A DNA stretch of 35,728 nucleotides, from the NCBI GenBank assembly GCA_024695815.1, contig JAILHK010000022.1:1-35728 (forward strand), given 5' to 3'. A program made the position numbers and the translations under genes. Shown piece after piece: positions 1-7,872 of the stretch (its first letter is position 1; every line of letters starts with the position of its first letter). The notes beneath the pieces were generated by a model. The model ran no database searches and was not told the DNA's origin. It saw only the letters and a list, made by a program, of their open reading frames with translations. The DNA comes from Prevotella sp. (lineage in GTDB: Bacteria > Bacteroidota > Bacteroidia > Bacteroidales > Bacteroidaceae).

Positions 1-11
1 GGGAAGCCTCT

Positions 12-19
12 TACCTTTG
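12..19 (+). promoter_or_regulatory. TAnnTTTG promoter box in the IS110 left end
   Basis: TACCTTTG matches the Bacteroidota -7 consensus. It lies about 300 bases before the transposase start, so it would transcribe the whole structured leader. Confidence 0.45.
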
Positions 20-25
20 CACCAG

Positions 26-318
26 ATTATGGATAATGTTCTAAATATCCGATGTTAAACATCGTATAAGTTTAGGACATACGGTCACGATTTTGTAGTT
101 TTGCTAGAGATTGTGGCCGTGGGGGTGAGGCGAGGGTAGCCTAGGCAGGCTTTATGTCATGCCGTGTATTAGATATTTGTCCGCCCCCTTTTTAAAGTCT
201 TTAGAGTCTGGACAAAGAATCGAAGCACATCCTTGGATGATGCAGTGTCCGATAAGAGTAAAGTCGATGAAGATTTTGGCTATAGTCTAACCAGAGTATT
301 AACCCCTAAAAGTTATCA
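26..318 (+). ncRNA. Candidate IS110 bridge RNA / structured leader
   Basis: The region between the promoter box at 12-19 and the transposase start has no credible coding frame on the plus strand and shows several stems. CGATGT (50-55) pairs with ACATCG (59-64). AGCCT (138-142) pairs with AGGCT (147-151), enclosed by GGGGG (121-125) with CCCCC (184-188). An outer stem GGACA (210-214) with TGTCC (246-250) encloses GCACATC (225-231) with GATGATGC (236-243), with one bulged A. IS110 elements of the IS621 type encode a target- and donor-programming bridge RNA in exactly this 5' position. Here that role is inferred from position and structure; the guide loops were not identified. Confidence 0.45.
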
Positions 319-320
319 GG

Positions 321-1478
321 ATGAAGCCAAATTCACAGATGGCATTGGGAGAGTTTTTCCGGCAATGTGTCGGCATTGACATCTCCAAGAACAAGTTCAC
401 TGTCTGCCTGTACATGTACGACAGGGCAAGCGATGTGGGCTGTTGCACTAAAAGTATCGACTTCGACAACACGAAGTCCGGTTTTAACCAAATGGTCAGA
501 TGGGGTCGCAAGGAGGCCGTGAAGGGCTATCCGCTGACCTTTCTCATGGAGCCTACGGGTGTCTATTACGAGCGCCTGGCATACCATCTGCACAAGATTG
601 GGCAAACGGTCTATGTCGTCTTACCCAACAAGGCTCGCAAGTTCTGCGAGTCAGAGGGTATCAAAACCAAGACTGACGCAATGGATGCCCGTTGCTTGGC
701 ACTGATGGGATGCGCCAGCAGGAAACTGAAGCCCTGGTCACCACCTGCAGCTATCTATCGCGAGCTGCGTCAGATGACGAGGTTCCACGCCGACCTATGT
801 GTAATCAGGCGATCTGTGGCGAATCGGATGGAAGCGCTCGACCACATGGAAGGCGTGTCCAAGACTGTCCGTAAGCATTGCGAGAAACTGATTGAGGAAA
901 TCGACACGCTGACGGAAAAGAACAACAAGGACATTATGAGAAAGGTCGCAGAGGACAAGGAACTGCTGGCAAGGGTGAAGCGCATTGCCACTGCCAGAGG
1001 ACTCGGAGTGACGACTACTGTGTGCGTTATTGCAGAGACAGAAGGGTTTCACCTCATCGAGAACCGCAAACAGCTTACAAGTTATGCAGGCCTTGATGTC
1101 AAGGCCAGACAGTCAGGCAGGGAGGATCCAAAACACAGGATATCGAAAGAGGGTAACGCACACATCCGTGCTGCGCTCTACATGCCTGCACTTGTAGCAG
1201 TACGCCACAACAGGCAGATAAGGGAAGCCTACGGAAGAATCTGTCAGAAGCATCCCAGTGAGAAGAAGATTGGAGTAACGGCAGCTATGCGCCGTCTTCT
1301 TCTGCTCATATATACACTGTGGAAGAACGGAGAGGAATTTGATGAGACGCGTGATGAGACGAAAACGCCAAGGAAGAAGGAACTTGAGACGGAATATGGG
1401 CAGGAGGACTGTATTGAGACAAACCGGGAATCTATAGACTGGAATACCGTGGATGAGAATGGAGAGCCGCCTTTCTAA
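321..1478 (+). CDS. IS110-family transposase (DEDD recombinase)
   Basis: 385 residues, the usual length for IS110 transposases. The N-terminal RuvC-like domain carries the expected acidic set: D20 in GIDISK, E77 in MEPTGVYYE, and D119 and D122 in KTDAMDAR. The C-terminal Tnp domain (about 215-310) has the YAGLDVKARQSG segment, where S265 sits at the place of the catalytic serine in this family. The middle (about 150-215) is helical, charged and coiled-coil-like. In studied members the protein acts with a bridge RNA to exchange strands at target and donor sites. The reading frame is intact with no frameshift, so the element could still be active. ATG at 321 is used; ATG at 339 is an alternative but still keeps the first Asp motif. 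The C-terminal 45 residues are acidic and look disordered. Confidence 0.93.
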   Translation: MKPNSQMALGEFFRQCVGIDISKNKFTVCLYMYDRASDVGCCTKSIDFDNTKSGFNQMVRWGRKEAVKGYPLTFLMEPTGVYYERLAYHLHKIGQTVYVVLPNKARKFCESEGIKTKTDAMDARCLALMGCASRKLKPWSPPAAIYRELRQMTRFHADLCVIRRSVANRMEALDHMEGVSKTVRKHCEKLIEEIDTLTEKNNKDIMRKVAEDKELLARVKRIATARGLGVTTTVCVIAETEGFHLIENRKQLTSYAGLDVKARQSGREDPKHRISKEGNAHIRAALYMPALVAVRHNRQIREAYGRICQKHPSEKKIGVTAAMRRLLLLIYTLWKNGEEFDETRDETKTPRKKELETEYGQEDCIETNRESIDWNTVDENGEPPF

Positions 1479-1483
1479 CAAAA

Positions 1484-1540
1484 GTGGCTGCGCATCGAAG
1501 CTACAGCCACACGAGATAGTACAGAGCTGGCAAAGCCAGC
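1484..1540 (+). other. Two hairpins at the IS110 right end
   Basis: GTGGCTG (1484-1490) pairs with CAGCCAC (1504-1510), and GCTGGC (1526-1531) pairs with GCCAGC (1535-1540) around an AAA loop. They begin just after the transposase stop and may be part of the right end or end the transcript. No T-run follows, so a classical terminator is not shown. Confidence 0.5.
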
Positions 1541-1570
1541 GACTTCCCTTAGTGGCTGCAAAGGTAACTA

Positions 1571-1940
1571 AATTCTGCGAAACGACAAAGGAATAAGCAA
1601 AAAACATATCAATCTCCTTATGTCATGCTTCAAATTCGTTTATGAAGCAGGACTGGATATCTATGCACAAAAATGTCTGAGAAACGTTAATTGTTAAAAT
1701 ATTCTATTTTTCTTCCCTTTTGTTTGGAGATTAAGACAGAATCTAATCCCACTCATGCGCTTTGATGCCACAATAGGGGTAGCCTACTACCCCGTTATGG
1801 CCCCAATGCCGCAATGGGAGTTGCCGCACACCAAGGTTGAGCAAGCTCAGCGGACAGTAGGCTTGTAGAACAAGGACATTTATTCAAACGTTAAAAACCG
1901 AAAACTAATTTTCAGCGCAGTATCATTTGTTTGTTTTGAT
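1571..1940. other. Gene-poor stretch with no supported gene
   Basis: No open frame here looks like a protein. The only structure noticed is a small hairpin near 1776-1793 (GGGGTAG, loop CCTA, CTACCCC). It separates the IS110 element from a decayed gene and the promoter array before dnaX. Confidence 0.5.
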
Positions 1941-1941
1941 A

Positions 1942-1949
1942 TACCTTTG
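1942..1949 (+). promoter_or_regulatory. TAnnTTTG promoter box upstream of the broken HTH gene
   Basis: TACCTTTG lies about 110 bases before the ATG at 2059. The intervening leader has self-complementary pieces (GATGATGC near 1965 with GCATCAT near 2020). Confidence 0.35.
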
Positions 1950-2058
1950 CTGTCGAAAACAGCGATGATGCTCACGCTCGGCAGTTAGCAAACAAGCTTG
2001 CGCTGTTCTTGCTAAATCGCATCATTGTCCCTCAAATTAACAAAAACACAATTAGACT

Positions 2059-2200
2059 ATGGAAGTTATATCAATAGAGCGCAGTACCAACGAGGTAATC
2101 GGCTTGCCGCTTCGCTCGTCGAAGAACTGCTGACGAGCTTCAACAGTTTCGTCACAAAGATGAAGGAGATGGCCAATAGAGGCAATAACAAAATAAAAAC
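2059..2200 (+). pseudogene. Remnant of a small helix-turn-helix gene
   Basis: The ATG at 2059 opens a frame reading MEVISIERST, which resembles the start of the small helix-turn-helix proteins carried on Bacteroidales mobile elements. The frame stops after 24 codons, at 2131-2133. A second frame continues the likely sequence (VEELLTSFNSFVTKMKEMANRG, about 2121-2185) and then runs into a promoter-like repeat. The DNA-binding half is absent. This looks like a frameshifted and truncated relic whose 3' part was lost when the repeat modules arrived or expanded. The family assignment rests on a short stretch and is only moderately supported. Confidence 0.35.
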
Positions 2201-2416
2201 AAGTTTTCCTTTTGCATTTCTCTCGTTTTTTCGTAACTCTGCAACAATAGTTGCGAAATTACTCCGTCTCGGCATAAAAAAATAAAAGGATTTATTTTGT
2301 TCTGCGCTCGACTTTTCGTAACTTTGGCTTCGCCGAACTTACTTGGCACTCGGAAATGAAAAGAAAAAACAATTTTTCCTTTTGCATTTCTCTCGTTTTT
2401 TCGTAACTTTGCCACG
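2186..2416 (+). repeat. Three tandem promoter-like modules upstream of dnaX
   Basis: Three versions of one module lie head to tail: about 2186-2243, 2255-2330 and 2333-2416. The full version has ACTTACTTGGCACTCGG, an A-rich block, then TTTTGCATTTCTCTCG, TTTTTTCG and TAACTTTG. Each ends at or near a TAnnTTTG box, degenerate in the first (TAACTCTG). A fourth copy is at 33446-33524, before the Wzi-like gene. Confidence 0.7.
2404..2411 (+). promoter_or_regulatory. TAnnTTTG promoter box of dnaX
   Basis: TAACTTTG ends the third module, 30 bases before the chosen dnaX start. This supports the internal ATG at 2442 over the ATG at 2343, which lies upstream of the box. Confidence 0.65.
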
Positions 2417-2441
2417 TGAAACTAAAAACAACGTTATTGTC

Positions 2442-4199
2442 ATGGAATATATCGTTTCGGCACGTAAGTACCGCCCGATGTCCTTTGATACGGTGGTGGG
2501 ACAGAGCGCTCTGACGACGACATTGAAAAATGCCGTAAAGAGCGGGAAATTGGCACATGCCTATCTGTTCTGTGGACCACGAGGCGTGGGAAAGACGACC
2601 TGTGCGCGTATCTTTGCGAAAGCTATCAACTGCCAGAACCCTACGGCAGAAGGCGAGGCCTGTAACGAGTGCGAAAGCTGCCAGTCGTTCAACGAACAAC
2701 GTTCGCTGAACATCTTTGAATTGGACGCAGCATCGAACAACTCGGTGGAACACATCAAAACGCTGATGGAACAAACACGCATCCCACCGCAGTTGGGCAA
2801 GTATAAGGTGTTCATCATCGACGAGGTACACATGCTTTCTACGGCTGCGTTTAATGCGTTTCTGAAAACCTTGGAGGAACCACCCGCACATGTGATCTTT
2901 ATTCTGGCTACGACCGAGAAGCACAAGATCCTGCCCACCATCCTGAGTCGTTGTCAGATTTATGACTTCGAGCGCATGACGGTGCAGAACACCATTGCTC
3001 ACTTGAAGAATGTGGCCGAAAAAGAAGGTATCAAGTACGAGGAACAGGCTCTGGCGGTGATTGCTGAAAAGGCAGATGGCGGTATGCGTGATGCCCTGTC
3101 TATCTTTGACCAGGCTGCCTCGTTCTGTCAGGGCGATATCACTTACCAAAAGGTGATTGAAGACCTGAACGTGCTGGATTCGGAGTATTACTTCCGCATT
3201 GTGGATATGGCTGTGGAGAACAAGGTGAGCGACATCATGGTGCTCCTGAACGATATCGTCAATAAGGGATTTGACGGCGGACTGCTCATACAGGGACTGG
3301 CCAAGCACGTGCGCAACGTGATGATGGCTAAAAATGCAGAGACACTGTCGCTTCTGGAGGTCAGTGAACAGCAGCGCCAACGCTATGTAGAACAGGCTCA
3401 GCGCGTGCAGCTGCCTTTCCTCTATGACGCCCTGAAGCTGATGAACCAGTGTGACGTGAACTATCGCCAGTCAAGCAACAAACGTCTTTTGGTAGAACTG
3501 ACACTTATCGAGGTGGCACAGCTGACACAGCCCGACGAGGGGGCTGCCAGTGGGCGTAAGCCCAGAAGACTAAAATCCCTGTTTAAGCAACTGATTCAGC
3601 AGACAAGGCCTCAGCAAGCGGTTCAACAGGTGACCGTGGCTGCGTCGAGGAATCTAGAGAAGAAAGCGGAAGAAGTAAAGACCTCACAGACGGCTCAGCC
3701 CGAGCGGAGTGTGCCAAAGCCGGCGATAAAGGTGTCGAGCCTTGGCATGTCGTGGAAAAACCTGCGACAGCAGAATAGCAAGATGCATATTTTGCCAGGT
3801 GTATCTAACGTGGAGTCTAAGCCGGTAAACGAGCAGAACCAGTTCTCGCAGGCTGATCTGGAACTGCAGTGGCTGTCTATGTGCAACCGCATGCCACAGA
3901 AATATAGTGGTATCGCCATGCGCATGAAGAATATGAACCCGGTGGTCACCGAGATGCCAATCGTTGAGGTGGAAGTGCCAAACGAACTCATGAAAACTGA
4001 GATGGAACAGATAAAGGGAAGCATCATAAGTACCTTGAAGCTCCATCTGCGAAACGACGCCATCGACTTGGTTCTGCGTGTGGCAGAAACACAGGAGACT
4101 GCAAAGCCGCTAACACGTCGCGAACAGTTTGAAGAACTGGTAAAAGAAAATCCATCTGTCGAGAAATTGCGAGTGGCCTTCGATTTGGTGCTCGCCTGA
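2442..4199 (+). CDS. dnaX: DNA polymerase III subunit gamma/tau
   Basis: Clamp-loader ATPase that loads the sliding clamp and, through its C-terminal tail, links the polymerase to the helicase in the replisome. 585 residues from the ATG at 2442. The first residues MEYIVSARKYRP are typical of DnaX; a further upstream ATG would precede the promoter and add non-conserved sequence. Walker A is GPRGVGKT (45-52), the zinc module uses C64, C74, C77 and C80, Walker B is IIDEVH (125-130), and the SRC sensor motif is at 169-171. The C-terminal third is low in similarity and Gln/Lys-rich, as usual for tau. No slippery A-run for a gamma-type frameshift was noticed. It leads a three-gene operon. Confidence 0.95.
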   Translation: MEYIVSARKYRPMSFDTVVGQSALTTTLKNAVKSGKLAHAYLFCGPRGVGKTTCARIFAKAINCQNPTAEGEACNECESCQSFNEQRSLNIFELDAASNNSVEHIKTLMEQTRIPPQLGKYKVFIIDEVHMLSTAAFNAFLKTLEEPPAHVIFILATTEKHKILPTILSRCQIYDFERMTVQNTIAHLKNVAEKEGIKYEEQALAVIAEKADGGMRDALSIFDQAASFCQGDITYQKVIEDLNVLDSEYYFRIVDMAVENKVSDIMVLLNDIVNKGFDGGLLIQGLAKHVRNVMMAKNAETLSLLEVSEQQRQRYVEQAQRVQLPFLYDALKLMNQCDVNYRQSSNKRLLVELTLIEVAQLTQPDEGAASGRKPRRLKSLFKQLIQQTRPQQAVQQVTVAASRNLEKKAEEVKTSQTAQPERSVPKPAIKVSSLGMSWKNLRQQNSKMHILPGVSNVESKPVNEQNQFSQADLELQWLSMCNRMPQKYSGIAMRMKNMNPVVTEMPIVEVEVPNELMKTEMEQIKGSIISTLKLHLRNDAIDLVLRVAETQETAKPLTRREQFEELVKENPSVEKLRVAFDLVLA

Positions 4200-4219
4200 C
4201 AACGTAAAGCAGAGAAGAT

Positions 4220-4573
4220 ATGAGAAAGATAAAAGAAACCCTTCTGCGCATCGCGCATTTGCCCTACACGAAGTACATCGTGGTGCTTGTGATAGGTGTA
4301 TTGTTTATTGGTTTTCTCGACGAAAACAGTGTGTGGAACCATTTCCGCTATAAGCAGCGCGTGGTTGAGCTGAAGGAGGAGATTGCTGTCTATGAGAAGA
4401 ACTTCGAACGCGACCAGAAAACCATTCACGAGTTGCAACACAACCCGAAAGCTATGGAACGTATTGCGCGCGAACGCTATTTTATGAAGGCGGCCGACGA
4501 GGACATCTTCGTGCTGAGCGATGATGAGGTAAAACAAGAAGAAAAGACTTTAGACGATGAAAGAACTGAATAA
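4220..4573 (+). CDS. Septum formation initiator (DivIC/FtsB-like)
   Basis: A 117-residue single-pass membrane protein. It has a short cytoplasmic start, a membrane helix at about 19-35 (YIVVLVIGVLFIGFL), a coiled coil at about 45-80 and the family feature LQHNPKAMERIARERYFM. Members form a complex with FtsL and FtsQ-type proteins that activates septal cell-wall synthesis. It starts 20 bases after dnaX and its 3' end overlaps the next gene by 17 bases, so it is part of the dnaX transcript. The acidic C-terminus is poorly conserved in the family. The family assignment is good, but DivIC and FtsB cannot be told apart from sequence alone. Confidence 0.85.
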   Translation: MRKIKETLLRIAHLPYTKYIVVLVIGVLFIGFLDENSVWNHFRYKQRVVELKEEIAVYEKNFERDQKTIHELQHNPKAMERIARERYFMKAADEDIFVLSDDEVKQEEKTLDDERTE

Positions 4574-4943
4574 ATGGCAGGCTATCACCTTTCAAATAGG
4601 TGCTGTGTTGTTGTTGGCGGGCGCTATTGGCACCGTGTTTGAGTGGCAATTGTCACCCTATGTGTTTGGTGTAGGAGCCATCTTTTACACCATTATCCAG
4701 ATGATGCAAACGTATGAAGGACGCAACTTTACGATTCGTCGTCTGCGCCGCATCATGCTGTTTAGCGATTTACTGCTATTGTTGAGTGCTGTCTTGCTGT
4801 TTGCTACCTATGGAAAAGTGCCTTTTATCGATCAGATAACTTATGCACAATATATTCACAATAATTGGGTGGTGGTATTGCTGTTGGCAGCCATCTTGCA
4901 ACTGTACACAACGGTCAGAATAGACAATGAACTGATTAAATAA
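4557..4943 (+). CDS. Small four-helix membrane protein, unknown function
   Basis: 128 residues with four predicted membrane segments (about 10-28, 33-50, 64-84 and 103-121) and a basic loop RRLRRIM between the second and third. It starts inside the end of the septum gene (17-base overlap) and is the last gene before a strong terminator, so it is probably translated by coupling. The family seems conserved in Bacteroidales but has no known function. Its place after dnaX and a divisome gene does not by itself give a role. Confidence 0.75.
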   Translation: MKELNKWQAITFQIGAVLLLAGAIGTVFEWQLSPYVFGVGAIFYTIIQMMQTYEGRNFTIRRLRRIMLFSDLLLLLSAVLLFATYGKVPFIDQITYAQYIHNNWVVVLLLAAILQLYTTVRIDNELIK

Positions 4944-4956
4944 GCAAAAAATCCCT

Positions 4957-4999
4957 AAAAGTTTGCGCATTTGTTTTAAAATGCGCAAACTTTTTTTTT
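4957..4999 (+). terminator. Strong intrinsic terminator of the dnaX operon
   Basis: A near-perfect stem of about 15 bp (4957-4972 with 4979-4994; core GTTTGCGCATTT/AAATGCGCAAAC) runs straight into a run of ten T residues. Confidence 0.93.
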
Positions 5000-5017
5000 T
5001 AGTTCAAGATTACGTTG

Positions 5018-5025
5018 TACTTTTG
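5018..5025 (+). promoter_or_regulatory. TAnnTTTG promoter box of the pyrC operon
   Basis: TACTTTTG, 20 bases before the ATG at 5046 and just after the preceding terminator. Confidence 0.6.
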
Positions 5026-5045
5026 CAGAAATCGAAATTGTATTT

Positions 5046-5777
5046 ATGAAAAAAGTTTTTTATATACTAACCATTGTTGCAGCCTTAGCCTCGTGTGCAG
5101 AGTCATACAATATTAAAGGTAGTTCCTCACTGTCACTTCTGGACGGCAGCAAGCTTTACCTGAAAGTCGTGCAAGATGACAAATTGAAAAATCTGGACTC
5201 ATGCGAGGTGATTCATGGCGATTTTAAGTTCTGCGGTGTGCTGGACAGTACCTGTATGGCTGGTCTCTTCATGGACGACCAGAGCATCATGCCGGTTGTT
5301 ATTGAGAAAGGAGATATTAATATCACGATAGACGATACGAAACAGAAAGTGAGTGGCACGCCGCTGAACGACTGCCTCTATGCTTTCTTGGAACAGATGA
5401 ACCAGTTGACCGGACGCATGGTGGAACTGGGACACCGTGATGCCCAAATGCTGCTGGATGGTATCGACGAGTCGGTAGTAGCTCAGGAGATTGGTCGTGA
5501 GCGCATGAAGATTATCAGTGAAGAGGATAGTCTGGTGACGGATTTCGTGGTGAACAACTTTGATAATATCTTAGGCCCTTATGTCTTTGTCAGAAACTGC
5601 TCGTCGGTTCCACAGGTGGAGCACATCATGAGCAAGGCCACCGAGCGTTTTAAGAACGACCCTCAGGTGAAGGCTTTCTACGAAGCTGTGACAAAGTCGG
5701 ATATGCCGGAAAATGTAGAGACAGCCATGCCTGAACCAACCGATGAAGAGGTGAACAAAATACTGGAAGGCGAATGA
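5046..5777 (+). CDS. DUF4369-type lipoprotein
   Basis: 243 residues with a lipoprotein signal (hydrophobic leader ending LASC, Cys17). The N-terminal part (about 20-115) has the beta-rich layout of DUF4369: SLLDGSKLYLKVVQDDKLKNLDSCEVIHGDFKFCG. This domain is found in Bacteroidota before AhpC/thioredoxin domains, but no thioredoxin domain or CxxC follows here; the rest is helical and ends in an acidic tail. It is probably surface- or periplasm-anchored. It is first in a five-gene operon and overlaps pyrC by 4 bases (ATGA). The substrate is unknown. Confidence 0.8.
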   Translation: MKKVFYILTIVAALASCAESYNIKGSSSLSLLDGSKLYLKVVQDDKLKNLDSCEVIHGDFKFCGVLDSTCMAGLFMDDQSIMPVVIEKGDINITIDDTKQKVSGTPLNDCLYAFLEQMNQLTGRMVELGHRDAQMLLDGIDESVVAQEIGRERMKIISEEDSLVTDFVVNNFDNILGPYVFVRNCSSVPQVEHIMSKATERFKNDPQVKAFYEAVTKSDMPENVETAMPEPTDEEVNKILEGE

Positions 5778-7096
5778 AAACACTGATCAAAGGTGCAACC
5801 ATCGTCAACGAAGGACGTCAGTTCAAGGGATGTGTTGTCGTAGAAGATGAGTGCATTGCACAGATACTGGAAAACACGGAACCTCAGAACTTTGATGGTG
5901 AGGTGATTGATGCTTCGGGCTGCTATCTGCTGCCTGGTGTAATCGACGACCATGTGCACTTCCGTGAACCCGGACTGACAGAGAAAGCCGACATTGAGAG
6001 TGAGAGTCGTGCTGCCGCTGCTGGTGGTGTTACGTCTTTTTTTGATATGCCCAACTGTGTGCCTCAGACTACAACCGTGGAGGCGCTGCAAGAGAAATTC
6101 GTGTTGGCTGCCAAGAAGAGTCATGTGAACTATTCATTCTTCTTCGGAGCTACCAACGACAATACTGCGCTTTTCAGTAAACTGGACATACATCGTATTC
6201 CCGGCATCAAGCTCTTCATGGGAAGTTCTACCGGCAATATGCTGGTTGACAGAGATGAGGCTCTGGAACGTATCTTCAAGAACACGCCACTCCCTTTGAT
6301 GGCACATTGTGAAGATACGGCTATTATAAATAAGAATATGGAGGAGGCCAAAAAAGGTTATGGCGATGATCCCGATTTGCATCTGCACTCGTTGATACGC
6401 AGTGAAGAGGCTTGTCTGGTTTCTACCACCAAGGCCGTCAACTTGGCTAAGAAATACAAAACGCGTCTGCATGTGGCACATGTGACGACGGCCGAGGAGC
6501 TAGAGCTTTTTACACCTGGCCAGACCGATATTACGGCAGAGGTGTGCGTGGGACACCTGTTCTTCTCGATGCTCGACTACGATAGATTAGGCACCCGTAT
6601 CAAGGTGAACCCTTCTATCAAGAGCCCTGTTGATCAGTTCATGTTGCGTCAGTCGCTCAGCGATGGACGTATAGCTGTGGTAGGCACCGACCATGCTCCC
6701 CATCTGTTGAAACAGAAAGAGGGAGGCTGTGCAAAGGCAGCCAGCGGTATGCCCATGATACAGTTTTCGTTGGTGGCTATGCTGGAGTTGGTGGATCAGC
6801 ATGTGCTGACGATAGAACGGATGGTGGAGCTGATGGCACATAACCCCGCACGACTGTTCGAGGTGCGCAACCGTGGATTTATTCGTAAGGGGGCGCAGGC
6901 CGACCTGGTCATTGTACGTCCGAACAGTCCGTGGACGGTGACCACCGATGTCATTGAGAGTAAGTGCGGATGGAGTCCGCTGGAAGGCCACACCTTCCAA
7001 TGGCGGGTAGAGAAAACGCTGTGTAACGGACACCTTATATATAATAATGGGCAAGTGGACCGCAACTATATAGGTCAGCCCATAGCATTCCGATGA
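5774..7096 (+). CDS. pyrC: Dihydroorotase
   Basis: Third step of pyrimidine synthesis: cyclises N-carbamoyl-aspartate to dihydroorotate in the cytoplasm. 440 residues, the length of the class I (long) type. The metal-binding motif is DDHVHFREPG (near 60-69). The expected later ligands are the Lys in GIKLFMGSSTG, His in MAHCEDT, His in HVAHVTT and Asp in GTDHAPH. The protein is complete. It overlaps the lipoprotein upstream and the MetH activation gene downstream by 4 bases each, so it is co-translated in an operon that is not otherwise pyrimidine-related. Confidence 0.93.
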   Translation: MKTLIKGATIVNEGRQFKGCVVVEDECIAQILENTEPQNFDGEVIDASGCYLLPGVIDDHVHFREPGLTEKADIESESRAAAAGGVTSFFDMPNCVPQTTTVEALQEKFVLAAKKSHVNYSFFFGATNDNTALFSKLDIHRIPGIKLFMGSSTGNMLVDRDEALERIFKNTPLPLMAHCEDTAIINKNMEEAKKGYGDDPDLHLHSLIRSEEACLVSTTKAVNLAKKYKTRLHVAHVTTAEELELFTPGQTDITAEVCVGHLFFSMLDYDRLGTRIKVNPSIKSPVDQFMLRQSLSDGRIAVVGTDHAPHLLKQKEGGCAKAASGMPMIQFSLVAMLELVDQHVLTIERMVELMAHNPARLFEVRNRGFIRKGAQADLVIVRPNSPWTVTTDVIESKCGWSPLEGHTFQWRVEKTLCNGHLIYNNGQVDRNYIGQPIAFR

Positions 7097-7872
7097 AGCT
7101 CACCTACGACATCAGTACGCTTGTTCCCTACATCAACTGGGTTTACTTCTACCATGCGTGGCAGTTGAAACAACCCGTTGAACAGCAGAAGATAAAAGCT
7201 GAGGCAGAACAATTTCTTTTGTCGTTAGAGAATAGATATCATGCCTATGCGTTGTTTCACATTTATGATGCGCATAGTGATGGTGATGATATTGTGCTGC
7301 TTCCTTCCCAAAATCGTTTGCCTTGTCTGCGCCAGCAGGATGCTGCGCCATGCTTGTCGTTGGCCGACTTTATTCATCCCAAACAGGATAAGGTTGGCAT
7401 TTTTGTGACTAGCGTAGACAGGGGAATGGAGACAGACTTTGATGCCGACCCTTATCAGAAGATGATGGCACAGCTGTTGGCCGACCGCCTGGCTGAGGCT
7501 GCAGCAGAGCTGATGCACCTGCAGGTGCGTATCCGCTACTGGGGATATGCACCCGATGAGCACCTTTCTATAGCAGAACTTCATCAGGAACATTTCCAGG
7601 GCATCCGTCCGGCAGTAGGCTATCCGTCGCTTCCTGATGCCAGTATCAACTTTTTGTTAGACGAACTGCTCGACATGCAGCAGATTGGCGTCTCGCTCAC
7701 AGAGAGTGGGGCCATGCGTCCTCATGCCAGTGTATCGGGGTTGATGATCAGTCATCCGCAAGCCCGCTACTTCTCTATTGGCCGTATCGGTAATGATCAG
7801 TTGTGCGATTATGCTGCTCGTCGGGGCATGAGCGTAGAAAACATACGTAAATTCTTGTCAGCTAATCTATGA
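7093..7872 (+). CDS. Stand-alone B12-dependent methionine synthase activation domain
   Basis: 259 residues whose C-terminal half matches the AdoMet-binding reactivation module of MetH: GIRPAVGYPSLPD, then LLDMQQIGVSLTESGAMRPHASVSG, then SHPQARYFSIGRIGNDQLCDYAARRGMS. In E. coli this is the last domain of MetH, where it re-methylates oxidised cobalamin using AdoMet and flavodoxin. Here it is a separate protein with no MetH catalytic domain in the window, so MetH is presumably encoded elsewhere as a shorter protein. The AdoMet-contacting Arg and Tyr of the RPxxGYP motif are kept. It overlaps pyrC and the phosphoesterase by 4 bases each. Confidence 0.88.
   Translation: MKLTYDISTLVPYINWVYFYHAWQLKQPVEQQKIKAEAEQFLLSLENRYHAYALFHIYDAHSDGDDIVLLPSQNRLPCLRQQDAAPCLSLADFIHPKQDKVGIFVTSVDRGMETDFDADPYQKMMAQLLADRLAEAAAELMHLQVRIRYWGYAPDEHLSIAELHQEHFQGIRPAVGYPSLPDASINFLLDELLDMQQIGVSLTESGAMRPHASVSGLMISHPQARYFSIGRIGNDQLCDYAARRGMSVENIRKFLSANL

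Larger units (their letters stand above)
1..1570 (+). mobile_element. IS110-family insertion sequence (approximate extent)
   Basis: One DEDD transposase gene (321-1478) is preceded by about 300 bases of structured non-coding DNA and followed by about 90 bases with two hairpins (1484-1510 and 1526-1540). That layout is usual for the IS110 group. The exact ends cannot be fixed because IS110 elements lack clear terminal inverted repeats and the left flank is cut by the window edge. TTACCTTTGCA occurs at 11-21 and in reverse complement at 1557-1567, which may mark the junctions or may be a coincidence, because TACCTTTG is also the promoter consensus in this phylum. AGTGGCTGC is repeated directly at 1483-1491 and 1551-1559. 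Confidence 0.7.

Noticed and set aside
2292..3380. 362-residue minus-strand open frame opposite dnaX
   Set aside because: It overlaps conserved dnaX motifs and has no domain of its own.
2442..4199. Programmed frameshift site in dnaX
   Set aside because: No slippery A-run of the E. coli type with a following hairpin was noticed.
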